Positions 26,546-35,512 of a stretch of 64,000 nucleotides of DNA are shown here, piece by piece. The DNA lies in NCBI RefSeq assembly GCF_963677725.1, contig NZ_OY782507.1:3463501-3527500 (forward strand), given 5' to 3'. The first letter of the stretch is position 1; every line of letters begins with the position of its first letter. Position numbers and translations under genes: made by a program. Source of the DNA: an uncultured Cohaesibacter sp. Its GTDB lineage: Bacteria; Pseudomonadota; Alphaproteobacteria; Rhizobiales; Cohaesibacteraceae. The notes beneath the pieces are model-generated. The model was given only the letters and a program-made list of their open reading frames with translations. It was not told the DNA's origin and did no database searches.

Positions 26546-26601
26546 GAGAGCCTTCTCATAGTGTTTCGATATCGGATCATGCCCTTTATCTCTGCACTTT
26601 C

Positions 26602-26862
26602 ATGAATAAAAACCTGCTATACAGGGTGTTATGTATTGCAGTTGCTAAATGGCAGGCGCTCCGGGGAGATCTTGTGCCAAGAATACAGCTTCCCAAGGAT
26701 GATCTGACTGACAAAGCCAAAGCAATTTGGCAACACGCTGATGAAAGCCCCGTCTTTCGTGCCATGAAGGTTAGCTGCGATATGTGCTCGACCCAAATGG
26801 CATTCTTTTCAGATGCGATGCCAGAGAAAATTGGTGAAGCCTTTCAAGCTGAAATAAACTGA
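26602..26862 (+). CDS. Small hypothetical protein, 86 residues
   Basis: No family was recognised. The sequence starts MNKNLLYRVLCIAVAKWQAL and ends AFQAEIN, with two cysteines (SCDMCSTQM) and a predominantly helical, charged middle. The composition looks coding, but no Shine-Dalgarno is evident and there are no partners: it is convergent with the DUF429-like gene. It could be a real small gene or a chance frame. Confidence 0.4.
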   Translation: MNKNLLYRVLCIAVAKWQALRGDLVPRIQLPKDDLTDKAKAIWQHADESPVFRAMKVSCDMCSTQMAFFSDAMPEKIGEAFQAEIN

Positions 26863-26894
26863 TTATTTGAAGACTGATTGCTTTAACGAGGCGG

Positions 26895-27740
26895 TCAGTT
26901 TTTGGATGCTTTCCTGCGACGGATTGTTTTTGGCTTCTCTTCAGGAGGCCACAGAGCTCCGAGGATCCATCCCTCAACCAAACCGGTTGCTGCAATCGGT
27001 TCTGGTTCCGGGGCAGCGAAGGCAGTTTCCAGCTGTCCTGATTTGTCTGCTTCTTGCAGCCGTCGGGCGACAGAATAGGCGTCGTGTTGATCTGGAGTGC
27101 GGTCTTTTCGGGGATAGGAGAAACTCCAGAGGCAGGGATAGGCTTCAGCGATGACTGAAGAACCCTCTGGTGGTGTCCATCCATCGAAGGGCCAGAAATG
27201 CAATTGGGGTCGCGCTTCTCGTATACGCCTTAGCCAGGGAATGCCCGAATGGGTGGACTTTGCGACTGATCCCTGCACATCGAAATGAAACACCGATTTT
27301 GCTGATCTGGTTGCCTCTTCGGTCAGGCGTCGCCAACGCCTTTCGCCCGTTCTTGCTGCTCCATTGCCGACACTGCCGTTTCGAACAAAATCGACATAGG
27401 TGTGAAGCTCGTCGGTTGGCCAGTGGACGCAAAAGTCGTCAAGGAAGACCTGCCAATCCGGCTCCAGCCTATGTCGCTCGAAATAGCGCATGGGAAAAGA
27501 GAAAGCGTGATCGATTCCGACAATTGTTGGGATGCTGCTGTCCAACTCTGCTATCAGCCATTCTGCAAGGCCGCGCCGGGTCCAGTATTTCTTGGGACCG
27601 GGGGGAGGGAGAACCTCCTCTGCCTCGTTGCTGTCAATGGTTTGATAAACCCGCAGTCCCTTAAGACTTGCCTCTGCTGTTTCTGCTCCAGAGTAGTCGA
27701 TGCCGATGGTTCTTTTGAACCTGCGTGCTGGACTTGTCAT
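26895..27740 (-). CDS. DUF429-like predicted RNase H-fold nuclease
   Basis: About 281 residues. It shows the scattered acidic pattern of DUF429-type proteins: GIDYSGAET near the N-terminus, GIDHAFSFP at about 75, IAEAYPCLW and DQHDAYSVARRL towards the end. The three Asp-containing motifs fit an RNase H-like metal site. Start 27740 (MTSPARRFKRT) overlaps the stop of the upstream DUF3883 gene by four bases; the frame extends further but lies inside that gene. With DUF3883 it forms a two-gene operon of two predicted nucleases, reminiscent of defence gene pairs. The activity is not proven. Confidence 0.7.
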   Translation of the reverse strand: MTSPARRFKRTIGIDYSGAETAEASLKGLRVYQTIDSNEAEEVLPPPGPKKYWTRRGLAEWLIAELDSSIPTIVGIDHAFSFPMRYFERHRLEPDWQVFLDDFCVHWPTDELHTYVDFVRNGSVGNGAARTGERRWRRLTEEATRSAKSVFHFDVQGSVAKSTHSGIPWLRRIREARPQLHFWPFDGWTPPEGSSVIAEAYPCLWSFSYPRKDRTPDQHDAYSVARRLQEADKSGQLETAFAAPEPEPIAATGLVEGWILGALWPPEEKPKTIRRRKASKN

Positions 27741-28567
27741 TGGAAACTCGCCTGAAAGTTTGTGGCTGTGAGAGACACGTGGGCGTCGAGGGGAGGACGC
27801 AACTCGAATGCCTTTGGTCCGCGTGCAAACTCGTAGAGCCGGAAGAGATACCAATCCTCTCGCCTCTCGTCAGCAACCTCAAGCTCGTTACGGGAGATAT
27901 GGAACGGTGTCCGCTCCCACCCGTTTGTGGTCTTTACCTCGATAAGGCGATCTTTGCCTTCGGGAGTGAAACTAGCGATATCATATCCGGCCCCATCACC
28001 GTCTTCCTTTGAAACCCAACGAACGCGCCGTGCGAGATCATCTCTGCCACTTTGCTGAAGCGTCGCGCGTTCATGGTGAAATACGCGCTCTTCGCCTGTA
28101 TGCCCCAAAGCGCGATTGCGCTCATCCCGGCCAGCAACATCGAAGCGGCGAGCAACACGCTGCATTTGTTCGACTTCATCTGTGGGAGGCGCGTTGCGCA
28201 TGGTTGGGGCCACGCCGATGTAAAGGGCTCCTGCTTCGGCCAGTTGGTGACTTTCTGTTTGATGCAGAGAGACTTCCCATTCTGGATGGTGTGCAAGCCA
28301 TCTGGAAATAGCCTCTGCAAGTGCCATCTGAAAATTAAACCGAGGCTTATAGCCCTGAATGGTCGGCAGCCCAAGGCCGATGCAAGCCGCAGACACATTG
28401 CACAGTTTGAACTCGATTGAGCCGCGGCTGCGACCAATCTGCTCTTGCAATGCCCTGTTCATTGACGCCTTGTTGTAGCTGCGATCCGACAGTTCATCAC
28501 TCAGCATCATGAAATAGGATGCCACCGTGATGTCGTTTTCGGTGTCTGACCAATTCTCTGAACTCAT
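27737..28567 (-). CDS. DUF3883 domain protein, PD-(D/E)xK-like nuclease
   Basis: Protein of 276 residues. The C-terminal half is a DUF3883 domain: GYDIASF with Asp196, then RLIEVKTTNG with Glu210 and Lys212, then FHISRNELEVADERREDWYL. That is the D...ExK layout of Mrr/restriction-type nucleases. The N-terminal half (ASYFMMLSDELSDRSYNKA, IEFKLCNVSAACIGLG) is the separate helical domain that commonly precedes DUF3883. DUF3883 occurs in many restriction-like and defence proteins. It is first in an operon with the DUF429-like gene. A large palindrome lies just upstream (28624-28659). Confidence 0.85.
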   Translation of the reverse strand: MSSENWSDTENDITVASYFMMLSDELSDRSYNKASMNRALQEQIGRSRGSIEFKLCNVSAACIGLGLPTIQGYKPRFNFQMALAEAISRWLAHHPEWEVSLHQTESHQLAEAGALYIGVAPTMRNAPPTDEVEQMQRVARRFDVAGRDERNRALGHTGEERVFHHERATLQQSGRDDLARRVRWVSKEDGDGAGYDIASFTPEGKDRLIEVKTTNGWERTPFHISRNELEVADERREDWYLFRLYEFARGPKAFELRPPLDAHVSLTATNFQASFQ

Positions 28568-28623
28568 AACGGGAAACTACCGTGGGATTGGCATCATGTC
28601 ATTGGAGAAATGGCTCTTCCATA

Positions 28624-28659
28624 TTTTTATCTCATTGACAGCTGTCAATGAGATAAAAA
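28624..28659. promoter_or_regulatory. Perfect 36-bp palindrome, parS-like
   Basis: Eighteen base pairs each side of the centre match exactly; the centre reads ATTGACAGCTGTCAAT. The repABC centromere consensus is GTTNNNNGCNNNNAAC, so the core differs only at the two outer bases. It lies between the RepB-type ParB gene and the DUF3883 operon. The arms begin with T-runs and end with A-runs, the reverse of a terminator. Confidence 0.5.
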
Positions 28660-28747
28660 AACTCTTGCTGAGGACGTCAGAAAGAGGGCGTCTGACCTTC
28701 AGCTATTCTTTGCGTTTACCGCTTCCTGTAAACGCTGATCTCCGCTG

Positions 28748-30274
28748 TCACAATATGTCTGGCTTCGCATCGGCGATGCCTTCGGCATCATGCCATTCTG
28801 ACTCGCTTTTGAAAGTCTCATAGAGTTCAGGCAATTTCCTCGCGACAAATTCTGCAAATGTCCGATCTGGCATTTGGATATCTACTCGATTGGCTTTGCT
28901 GACCAATGTGGCAAGCTTGGTGTTGTCCGCCATCACGGTGGGAGGTTCCGGAAGAGCAGGCTTTGCCTCCATCTCATTTATGAGATGCGCAAGCCGCTCA
29001 TCTGATGAAGCAAGGTCCAAAAAGGATTTCCCGCCAACTATTTGCCGTGCGTTATCGAGGTGCTTTGTCTGCACCAACAGATCAGCCAAATGCTGCCAGC
29101 GAGGTCGCCCAATTTTTGGCGCAGCGCCAATGCTATTGATGATGTCGTCAGGAATCTTTTCGCTGATGACCTTCAGTCGCGATGCTTCCGTTTTGTCGAC
29201 GGAGAGGGCCGACATGACCCGCGCAGTAGCTTCTGCGTAATTGGGGACCAGTTTGAATAAGTGCTCGGCAAAGCGAACCTTTTCAATATAGGTCGCGTCT
29301 CTTCGATAGCTGTTCTCCCTACCCTGAACCATCAGAAGTGTGATGTTATCGTGGTCTTTGATAATGGCTTTTATCGATTGTTCCGCCCTGTCTTTGGCAG
29401 CTATGAGACGTCTGGTTCCGCTCACCACCTGATACCGCTCCCTTATTTCAGGATGAGGGCGGATGATGATTGGTACATCCTGGCCATTCTCTTTCATCGA
29501 GTTACCAAGGGCTTCCCGCTCACCAAGATTGGATGCATCCTCAAGGCGGTGAGGAAGTGGTGTCGGGTCGATCTTGGATATTTCAATCAAGATGACTTCG
29601 CCGTCCCCAATTCCTGATCTGGACTTGTCGGCTGCAGCAAGCGTCGGGTCTTCACAAGGATCGTTGGTGTGTTGCGTCGGAAGTGACGTCTTATTCACTT
29701 TGCGCAACAGTGCTGCCATCCGATTGAAGAGCCTTTTTTGCGGATCCGGAAGGCTGTCACTATCGGCAAATTCAGACAGCCTATTTTCAAGAGAAAGAAC
29801 ACTGCCATCCAGAAACTGTGCCAATTGCGGTAGCAGGTCTGGATGCCGCTTTCTGAGCAATCGGGCGCAATCCAACGCTTCACGAATTGCATGAGCATTT
29901 TGGGGATCCTCATGGAGGATGAGCGTGGCTACCAAGATGACGGCGGACAGCTTCTCTCCGGCTTCCACGTAGTTCTGCCGGTGGTTGGGGTCATTGCTTC
30001 TGCACTTGTCAGTCATCACATCTTGGCAGAGCAATGCTGCAACGGGAGCCTTGGTTACCTCAATGTTTTTGAGAATATCCGCGCTCCTGACGTCAGTCCC
30101 CTGTTGGGTATCGATATCGGAAGTAAGTTTTTCCAAAACCTCCTGTGCACACTGCTGCCAATCGGTTTCTTGCAATGGAAATGCGGCCAACTGGCGTTGA
30201 GCTATTCTTTTAAGAGGTGCGAGGTCTTCGGTATTTACAGTGCCGAATAATGGATGCTGCTTTTTGCCTGTCAT
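28748..30274 (-). CDS. ParB/RepB-type plasmid partition-like protein
   Basis: Protein of 508 residues. A long N-terminal helical region (1-225) precedes a ParB/Srx-fold domain (about 230-300): ALGNSMKENGQDVPIIIRP, then YQVVSGTRRLIAAKDR. After it comes the helix-turn-helix region with ENSYRRDATYIEKVRFAEHL, as in RepB of repABC plasmids, and a C-terminal tail like the RepB partition domain. No ParA/RepA or RepC gene is adjacent, so it is an orphan. It may stabilise the island or act as a regulator. The 36-bp palindrome just downstream of its stop is a candidate binding site. The N-terminal region is longer than in typical RepB. Confidence 0.82.
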   Translation of the reverse strand: MTGKKQHPLFGTVNTEDLAPLKRIAQRQLAAFPLQETDWQQCAQEVLEKLTSDIDTQQGTDVRSADILKNIEVTKAPVAALLCQDVMTDKCRSNDPNHRQNYVEAGEKLSAVILVATLILHEDPQNAHAIREALDCARLLRKRHPDLLPQLAQFLDGSVLSLENRLSEFADSDSLPDPQKRLFNRMAALLRKVNKTSLPTQHTNDPCEDPTLAAADKSRSGIGDGEVILIEISKIDPTPLPHRLEDASNLGEREALGNSMKENGQDVPIIIRPHPEIRERYQVVSGTRRLIAAKDRAEQSIKAIIKDHDNITLLMVQGRENSYRRDATYIEKVRFAEHLFKLVPNYAEATARVMSALSVDKTEASRLKVISEKIPDDIINSIGAAPKIGRPRWQHLADLLVQTKHLDNARQIVGGKSFLDLASSDERLAHLINEMEAKPALPEPPTVMADNTKLATLVSKANRVDIQMPDRTFAEFVARKLPELYETFKSESEWHDAEGIADAKPDIL

Positions 30275-31192
30275 TTATGGACTTCCTCTATCGTCATGTG
30301 ACCGCAAGCGCGGTTGAAATTTATCACGTAGGTAGATGGGATCGTTGCCTCGCAGAGAAAAACAGAAAACGCGAAATTTATTGGCTACCACGGCAAACGC
30401 CATACTGGGTGAAACCGACGATCTCAGGTTAAAATCAAGTCTCGGTTTTGTATGTCCCAACAAGTATGATGATCGTCTAATTATTGTGTGTGAAAGGTTG
30501 TCGCATGCGCCCGAGAACAGTCAGGGGTGGGCGATGAAATCGAGCGATTGTGCATTCAGTATTGATTAGATCGCCCCTAAGCTTGGCAATGCTCGTTCGA
30601 CGGGTGAGGGGCAATCGGAAACTGGGAGTGGTCTTGTGATTTGACGTTACCAAGTTGCAGAAATTTGCTCGATGTTACGCAGGGAAGACTCCCTCAACTG
30701 TATAAGTGGTTTCAAAATTAAAAATGAAAAATGCTGCAAATTTTTGCCACCTGCTTAGATTTCAGCGATTGGTATAGCAGTATGCCGCACTATTTTTGCT
30801 GCCTCGCGTTACGAGCGTTGGCCCTCTGGCAGCTGTTTGGGTTTATTGCTTTCAGTAAAACGCCAGACTTTAACTTCCGCCCGTCATGGAGGACGATAGT
30901 TAAAGCTCAGCGTGTTTAGATTGCATCCGCTCATCATCTAGAAGACGAGTGCTTTCCTGCAATAATATCACAAATTATTACAATATATTTCAGGACTAAT
31001 AACGTGGATGTCGCCAGAAGAGGCCCCTTATCCTGCAACTTTTTCCAAAGTGCGGTGTTGGGGGTGAGAGTCTGATACCCAAATCTGGCAATACAAACGG
31101 CAAAGCAATTTTTCGGTCTTGAATTTCAGACCTATGTCCTCAGCACGACGATAAACGCTCTCGTTTTAAGAGCCTACACTGAGGAAAGAACA
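30275..31192. other. Long A+T-rich intergenic region, no convincing gene
   Basis: About 920 bp between two divergently oriented genes (ParB-like and recombinase). Two short frames (30336-30569 and 30731-30919, plus strand) lack start signals and family features. The region is poor in G+C and probably contains both promoters; no specific site could be singled out. Confidence 0.6.
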
Positions 31193-33061
31193 ATGTTTGC
31201 AGACAAATATAACTTGCGTGATGTGCTGCTGTACAATCAAATGCTGATCAAACAAACCCCAACCAGAAGCATTTATAAAAATGAGCGCGCTGCCTTGAAT
31301 AAGGCACCGAAGTATTTCGACGCACCACTTGAGGGTATTCCTGCTGACATCACCTTCATCGAGACCAAACTCGGCCGTGGTCCTGTTAGGTGCTGTCCGC
31401 CCCAAGCACCCGAAATTAGCAGTTTCAAGGATGATCGCAAAAACCTTAAAGGGGCTGTGAAACGCTTTCTCGATTATAAAAATCCGATCGCTATCACCAA
31501 AGAAAGCATGTTGCCGGATGGCAAATTTATTGTCGAGTACGTTCAGAAAAATGGAGGTGTTACAAAGTTGCCAGATGGGACACCCGGAAGAAAGTTGCCA
31601 CCTCATATTCATTTTTCAATCGGAGCACTTGCTCGGGCTGCATGTACGGCAGGATATTCCATCGCTGAACTTGATAGCGAAAAGATACAAGAACTGATTG
31701 ATAGTCTTAAGGGTTCCGCCAAACGGAGTGCAAAACTAGGTGTCTTGCGTCTTAACGAACTAATCAACCGCAGAGGCGAATTTCCTGAAATTGAAATTTT
31801 TTTGCCTGCCCAGCCTTTGGTCATCGCAAAGCGGTGCGTTAAGCCTTCCGATAAATATGCCCGATCATCCAAGGATCCCTGCGCTCAGTTGTTGTGGGAT
31901 GACATACAAGCATTTGCCACGAAACGCCGTGGAGTAGATGAAAATGGAGATCCGATCCCTCCTGAAGAATCCGAATTCGGTCTAGTGACTGAGAAAAAGT
32001 ATGGAGACATCGTCAAACAAGCCATCAACACTTTGGTCTTAGAAGGCTATCTGACCGGCGAAGAAACACTCAGACTTCGCGACATTTGTAGTGAAACAAT
32101 GATCAGAGCTTTTGCCAAGGGATGGCAGCGGAGAATTCAATCCGGCGAAGTCAGCAAAGATGCTGACTATTATTACAATATGATCAGTAAAATGAGGTTC
32201 ATCGCCGAAGTTATGGGAGCGGGAAAAAAGGAGCTGAAACGCATTCAGAAGATCGTTGACAAGATTAACGGTAAACGCAAATACAAGAAAAGGGGCAGCA
32301 AAATGTCTCCGGTACGGAAACAGTTCGTGCGCGACTTTTCCAGAGACTATTACTACCAGAACAAACTTTTTGGGTCGCCAGAAGAGTTGCAAAAACGGGC
32401 GCAAAAGGTGCTCGACAATTGGGATCGTTCTAAGACGAATGAGCGTATGCTTGCCATCAAGATGGGAATAGCAGCGTGCATCAATGCGATCCTGTACAGG
32501 GCCTCTCCGATCCGGCGTAAAAATCTCAATGACTTGCGTTTCCGGGGAGAGAACGCAACCCTCATTTTCAATGACCGGAATGATCTCTATATTTTTCTTT
32601 CTGAGGACATGGTTAAAAATGGCCGCGCAATCGAACACGAGGCCGATAAAGATGCCTTCCCGATTGTGAGGTGGTTTATTGACGAGGTACGTCCCAAGTG
32701 GATCCATAGTCATCCTTACGGCAGTAAGCTCGTTGATAGTGATTATCTGTTTCCTTCAAAGCGAGCGGATCGCCCTTTGGAAGTGGAAACAATGGCCGAC
32801 CACTACTCTCAGGCTATTGGCCAGCTCGGCTTGTCAGGGCTCACCTTTCATTTAGCACGTCACATCAGTGTTTTCCTCATTCTGGCAGAAAACCCCAATG
32901 CTTGGTCTGAAGCCTGCGAAATTCTCGGCGATACGCTCTCATCTGTTCGAGACTTTTATGCATGGATGGACGATGAACGGACGCACAAGCAAGGTCGGAT
33001 CTATCTCCAGAACTCGGTTAAAAATGCTCGCAAATATAAAGAGGGACAGAGAAATGCCTGA
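31193..33061 (+). CDS. Tyrosine-recombinase-like protein 1 of a tandem pair
   Basis: Protein of 622 residues with a long N-terminal part of unknown fold. A C-terminal recombinase-like domain holds YRASPIRRKNLNDLRF (first Arg), LTFHLARHIS (His-x-x-Arg) and LGDTLSSVRDFYAWMD (nucleophile Tyr). The second conserved His of the family is replaced (LGD instead of LGH). It overlaps the following recombinase-like gene by eight bases. Multi-gene recombinase units of this kind (for example recombinase-in-trio elements) act together in moving islands. The substrate site is unknown. Composition is A+T-rich compared with the core half. Confidence 0.78.
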   Translation: MFADKYNLRDVLLYNQMLIKQTPTRSIYKNERAALNKAPKYFDAPLEGIPADITFIETKLGRGPVRCCPPQAPEISSFKDDRKNLKGAVKRFLDYKNPIAITKESMLPDGKFIVEYVQKNGGVTKLPDGTPGRKLPPHIHFSIGALARAACTAGYSIAELDSEKIQELIDSLKGSAKRSAKLGVLRLNELINRRGEFPEIEIFLPAQPLVIAKRCVKPSDKYARSSKDPCAQLLWDDIQAFATKRRGVDENGDPIPPEESEFGLVTEKKYGDIVKQAINTLVLEGYLTGEETLRLRDICSETMIRAFAKGWQRRIQSGEVSKDADYYYNMISKMRFIAEVMGAGKKELKRIQKIVDKINGKRKYKKRGSKMSPVRKQFVRDFSRDYYYQNKLFGSPEELQKRAQKVLDNWDRSKTNERMLAIKMGIAACINAILYRASPIRRKNLNDLRFRGENATLIFNDRNDLYIFLSEDMVKNGRAIEHEADKDAFPIVRWFIDEVRPKWIHSHPYGSKLVDSDYLFPSKRADRPLEVETMADHYSQAIGQLGLSGLTFHLARHISVFLILAENPNAWSEACEILGDTLSSVRDFYAWMDDERTHKQGRIYLQNSVKNARKYKEGQRNA

Positions 33062-34391
33062 TCCGTCTTTTTCTGACAGTGACATGAAGCGGTATAACGA
33101 TTGGAAATCCTATTTGCGATCCAATGGCATTTCGATACCTCAGAAGGAGCATTTTACCAATTACGCCAGCCTGCCAACACTCTGTCGGTTGCGCCCCGTC
33201 CTCGCCGTTCTTGAGCCGGAAACTATTGGCCCTATGCGCGTTGCAATATCGGAGCTGGCAGCCGAGAAAAACGCCAAGAGAGCGAGCCGCGCAAAAGGTG
33301 GCAAAAAAGGCGTAGCCCGCCAGGTGTCGGTCGAAAAGGAGGAACTACCATCCGACTGGCAAGCTACCATTGCTCGTTTATATAGTGAGTGCGAAAACGA
33401 AAGTGGCGACTGGATTGATTTCGATTCAGAGTCCGAACTCTCGACATTGCCTTGGTCAACAGTGCGTGATGCCGAATACGTGCTGTGCATGATTGCTAAA
33501 GCCTGCATTAACCGGAATAAGAAGGTGTCACTGAAATCAGAAACTGTTGCCTACTGGATACAAGATGCCAGAGATCGCGGATGTGGCGCACGAGGCCTTT
33601 CATGCCAGATCGGCAAGCTACGGAGCTTCGTATTGCACTATCAAGGACAAAAATCCAAGCTTGCCAAAAAGCTGTCACGACTGCGAAAGCACTACAACCG
33701 TCTTGCCGCTAAAGAACCAAAACGAAAAGTGCGCTTTTTGTTGACCAACCCTAACGATATCGGAAAAGTTTTGTTGCGAGCAGAGGAATTGCTTGATGAA
33801 GCACGGGGCGCTCCTCTTGGTTTTTTTCATCGCATCAAACTATTCTTGGATGCAGCAGCCTTGGCCTTGTCAATTGTTGCTCCGCTACGCATTAGTGACC
33901 TTCACAGATTGGAAGTCGGTGTGCATTTAATCCGTCATAATGACGGTTGGGAGATGAACATCGAAACGCAAAAAACGGGTGGCGAATATCATCGTAGCCT
34001 GTTGTATCCAGAAATCACTCCGTTTCTGGATGCGCTCATCATGGAAGATGCTCCTGGCAGACACATCGAAGCAGGTTATACCGCTAGAATCGGAACACCG
34101 ATCTTCTCGAGAGATAATGGCCGAACCGGTTTGTCGGGAGACTGGATTTCCGACGTCTGGTTCGAATATTTTGGCTGTGGAGCTCATATCTCAAGAACAC
34201 TTTGGCACGAAGAAGTGCACGATGAAAACAGCTCAAAGACCTATATTGCTCTTGAATTGTGTGGACAGAAAGACCCTAAAACTGCAAACCAATATCTTGT
34301 GCGGGACATGCGAAAGAGAAACTTTCAGAAAGGCAAGCAATTACGGTCCAATTATCGAAAGCGAGTTCAGGCAACTTCAGTTTCTTGGTAA
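33054..34391 (+). CDS. Tyrosine-recombinase-like protein 2 of a tandem pair
   Basis: About 445 residues. An N-terminal basic region (RASRAKGGKKGVARQ) precedes a SAM-like helical part and a catalytic-like domain: APLRISDLHRLEV (first Arg), KTGGEYHR (Lys), AHISRTLWHEEVH (His-x-x-Arg), ELCGQKDPKTANQYLV (Tyr). The usual LGH is GQK, so one catalytic position differs here too. ATG 33054 has GAGGGA upstream inside the first gene; the frame extends to 32868 but lies wholly within that gene. Translational coupling suggests that both proteins work as a complex. Confidence 0.75.
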   Translation: MPDPSFSDSDMKRYNDWKSYLRSNGISIPQKEHFTNYASLPTLCRLRPVLAVLEPETIGPMRVAISELAAEKNAKRASRAKGGKKGVARQVSVEKEELPSDWQATIARLYSECENESGDWIDFDSESELSTLPWSTVRDAEYVLCMIAKACINRNKKVSLKSETVAYWIQDARDRGCGARGLSCQIGKLRSFVLHYQGQKSKLAKKLSRLRKHYNRLAAKEPKRKVRFLLTNPNDIGKVLLRAEELLDEARGAPLGFFHRIKLFLDAAALALSIVAPLRISDLHRLEVGVHLIRHNDGWEMNIETQKTGGEYHRSLLYPEITPFLDALIMEDAPGRHIEAGYTARIGTPIFSRDNGRTGLSGDWISDVWFEYFGCGAHISRTLWHEEVHDENSSKTYIALELCGQKDPKTANQYLVRDMRKRNFQKGKQLRSNYRKRVQATSVSW

Positions 34392-34518
34392 TTTTTCTTC
34401 CTTCATCAGGTTTGGTAAAATCGCAGAATGGTCTGCTGTTTTGTTTACGAGTTATGACCGTCACGCCTGCAGATATCAAAGCCACTTCCATCGTTTTCAC
34501 CGTGCCACCAAACAAAGA

Positions 34519-34917
34519 CTAAGGCAGCAAATGCATGATTTCGATGGCTCTGAACCTGTAATCCGCTATGGGAAGATCGACAGATGGGATTTCACCGATT
34601 TCGGCTAGGCGACGGATGGAGCGTTCCGAGCGCCCAAATATATTGGGGTCGGCAAGATCCGCCGTCTTCAACATGGGTTCTTTCATCGCTCGCCAGTTCT
34701 TTTCCGCGACAATGCTGTAACCTTCAGCAGCCCAAATGTCGGCCCATCTATATCGCTTTGGTTTTCCATGAACCAGTTGAAGACCATATCGACTCTCATG
34801 GTCACTACAGATTTTGTCTGCAACTGGTCGGCTTACATTCCAATATCTTGCCAGGTCTGAAATCTTTGCCAGACCCGGATCTCGATTGGTGCTTATGTTT
34901 GCTGTGCTTTTCCTCAT
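34519..34917 (-). CDS. Putative helix-turn-helix DNA-binding protein
   Basis: About 132 residues. The segment KISDLARYWNVSRPVADKIC looks like a winged or excisionase-type helix-turn-helix, and a second one follows at FGRSERSIRRLAEIG. It contains several Trp residues (RYRWADIWAAEGYS). It is convergent with the tandem recombinase genes and may be their regulator or a directionality factor. ATG 34917 was chosen because the longer frame begins at a TTG without a ribosome site; no strong Shine-Dalgarno was found for either. No family name can be assigned with confidence. Confidence 0.6.
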   Translation of the reverse strand: MRKSTANISTNRDPGLAKISDLARYWNVSRPVADKICSDHESRYGLQLVHGKPKRYRWADIWAAEGYSIVAEKNWRAMKEPMLKTADLADPNIFGRSERSIRRLAEIGEIPSVDLPIADYRFRAIEIMHLLP

Positions 34918-35512
34918 ACAAGCCAAATAGGGCCAAACTCTTAAACACAAAAATAATAATAAATATTGTTGAGCATAGGAGCAGAATTGACCTTATCGCG
35001 ATTGGCCTGTCTGCTAGTCAAACGGTAATTTTTACCATGAACTCTATGGCAGGAACCCAAGGTTCGGAGGAAATATTCAAGAGAAGAAGATAACAATGAA
35101 AGCCAATGAAATGATGAATATCTACCAAAACGCATATGCCGAAAATCACCCACTTTGCGGCCAAAATTTACGCTTCTGCGAAAATTCATACATACACACG
35201 CTGGTGGACATGGCCTGAGTACAGGTGAGTGTATAGGTGATCTGGCCGCAGATGCATAGCTCTGTCCGTTTAGCTATAAATATGCGGACAAAATGAGTGA
35301 TCGAACCAGATAAGAGCGTGTCAATTGCAACCAAATTTGGGCTCGGGTTGAGGCAGGTTTCGATCATGGTGGCAATGATCTGATTTTGCGGCTTTCAATA
35401 GTTTTTGCAATGGAAATTCAGAGAGGCACGGCAGCGGGGAGACGCCGCGCCTATCTGACTCATAATAAAAAGAGAGGCTGGTGTCTGTTTTCTACAATGG
35501 AGAAATATAGAC
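34918..35512. other. Intergenic region, nothing recognised
   Basis: About 600 bp between divergent genes. It is A+T-rich at the left, with no frame showing start signals and no repeat copy. The last 30 bp carry the GGAGAAAT ribosome site of the next gene. Confidence 0.55.

Larger units (their letters stand above)
26071..26601. other. Intergenic region with two repeat types, no convincing gene
   Basis: Upstream region of the TerB operon. It contains an imperfect inverted pair CTTCTTCAA/TTCAAGAAG (26105-26136), a copy of the second repeat type (26387-26433) and a partial copy of the main repeat (26507-26545). Short frames here overlap the repeats and are not called. Confidence 0.55.

Noticed and set aside
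26291..26561. Short frames in both directions upstream of the TerB operon
   Set aside because: They coincide with the dispersed repeat copies and have no start signals.
28624..28659. The palindrome as a Rho-independent terminator
   Set aside because: The T-run is at the 5' end of the stem and the A-run at the 3' end on both strands, and the stem lacks a G+C-rich part.
30336..30919. Two short plus-strand frames between the ParB-like and recombinase genes
   Set aside because: No ribosome site, no family pattern and unnatural composition for a protein.
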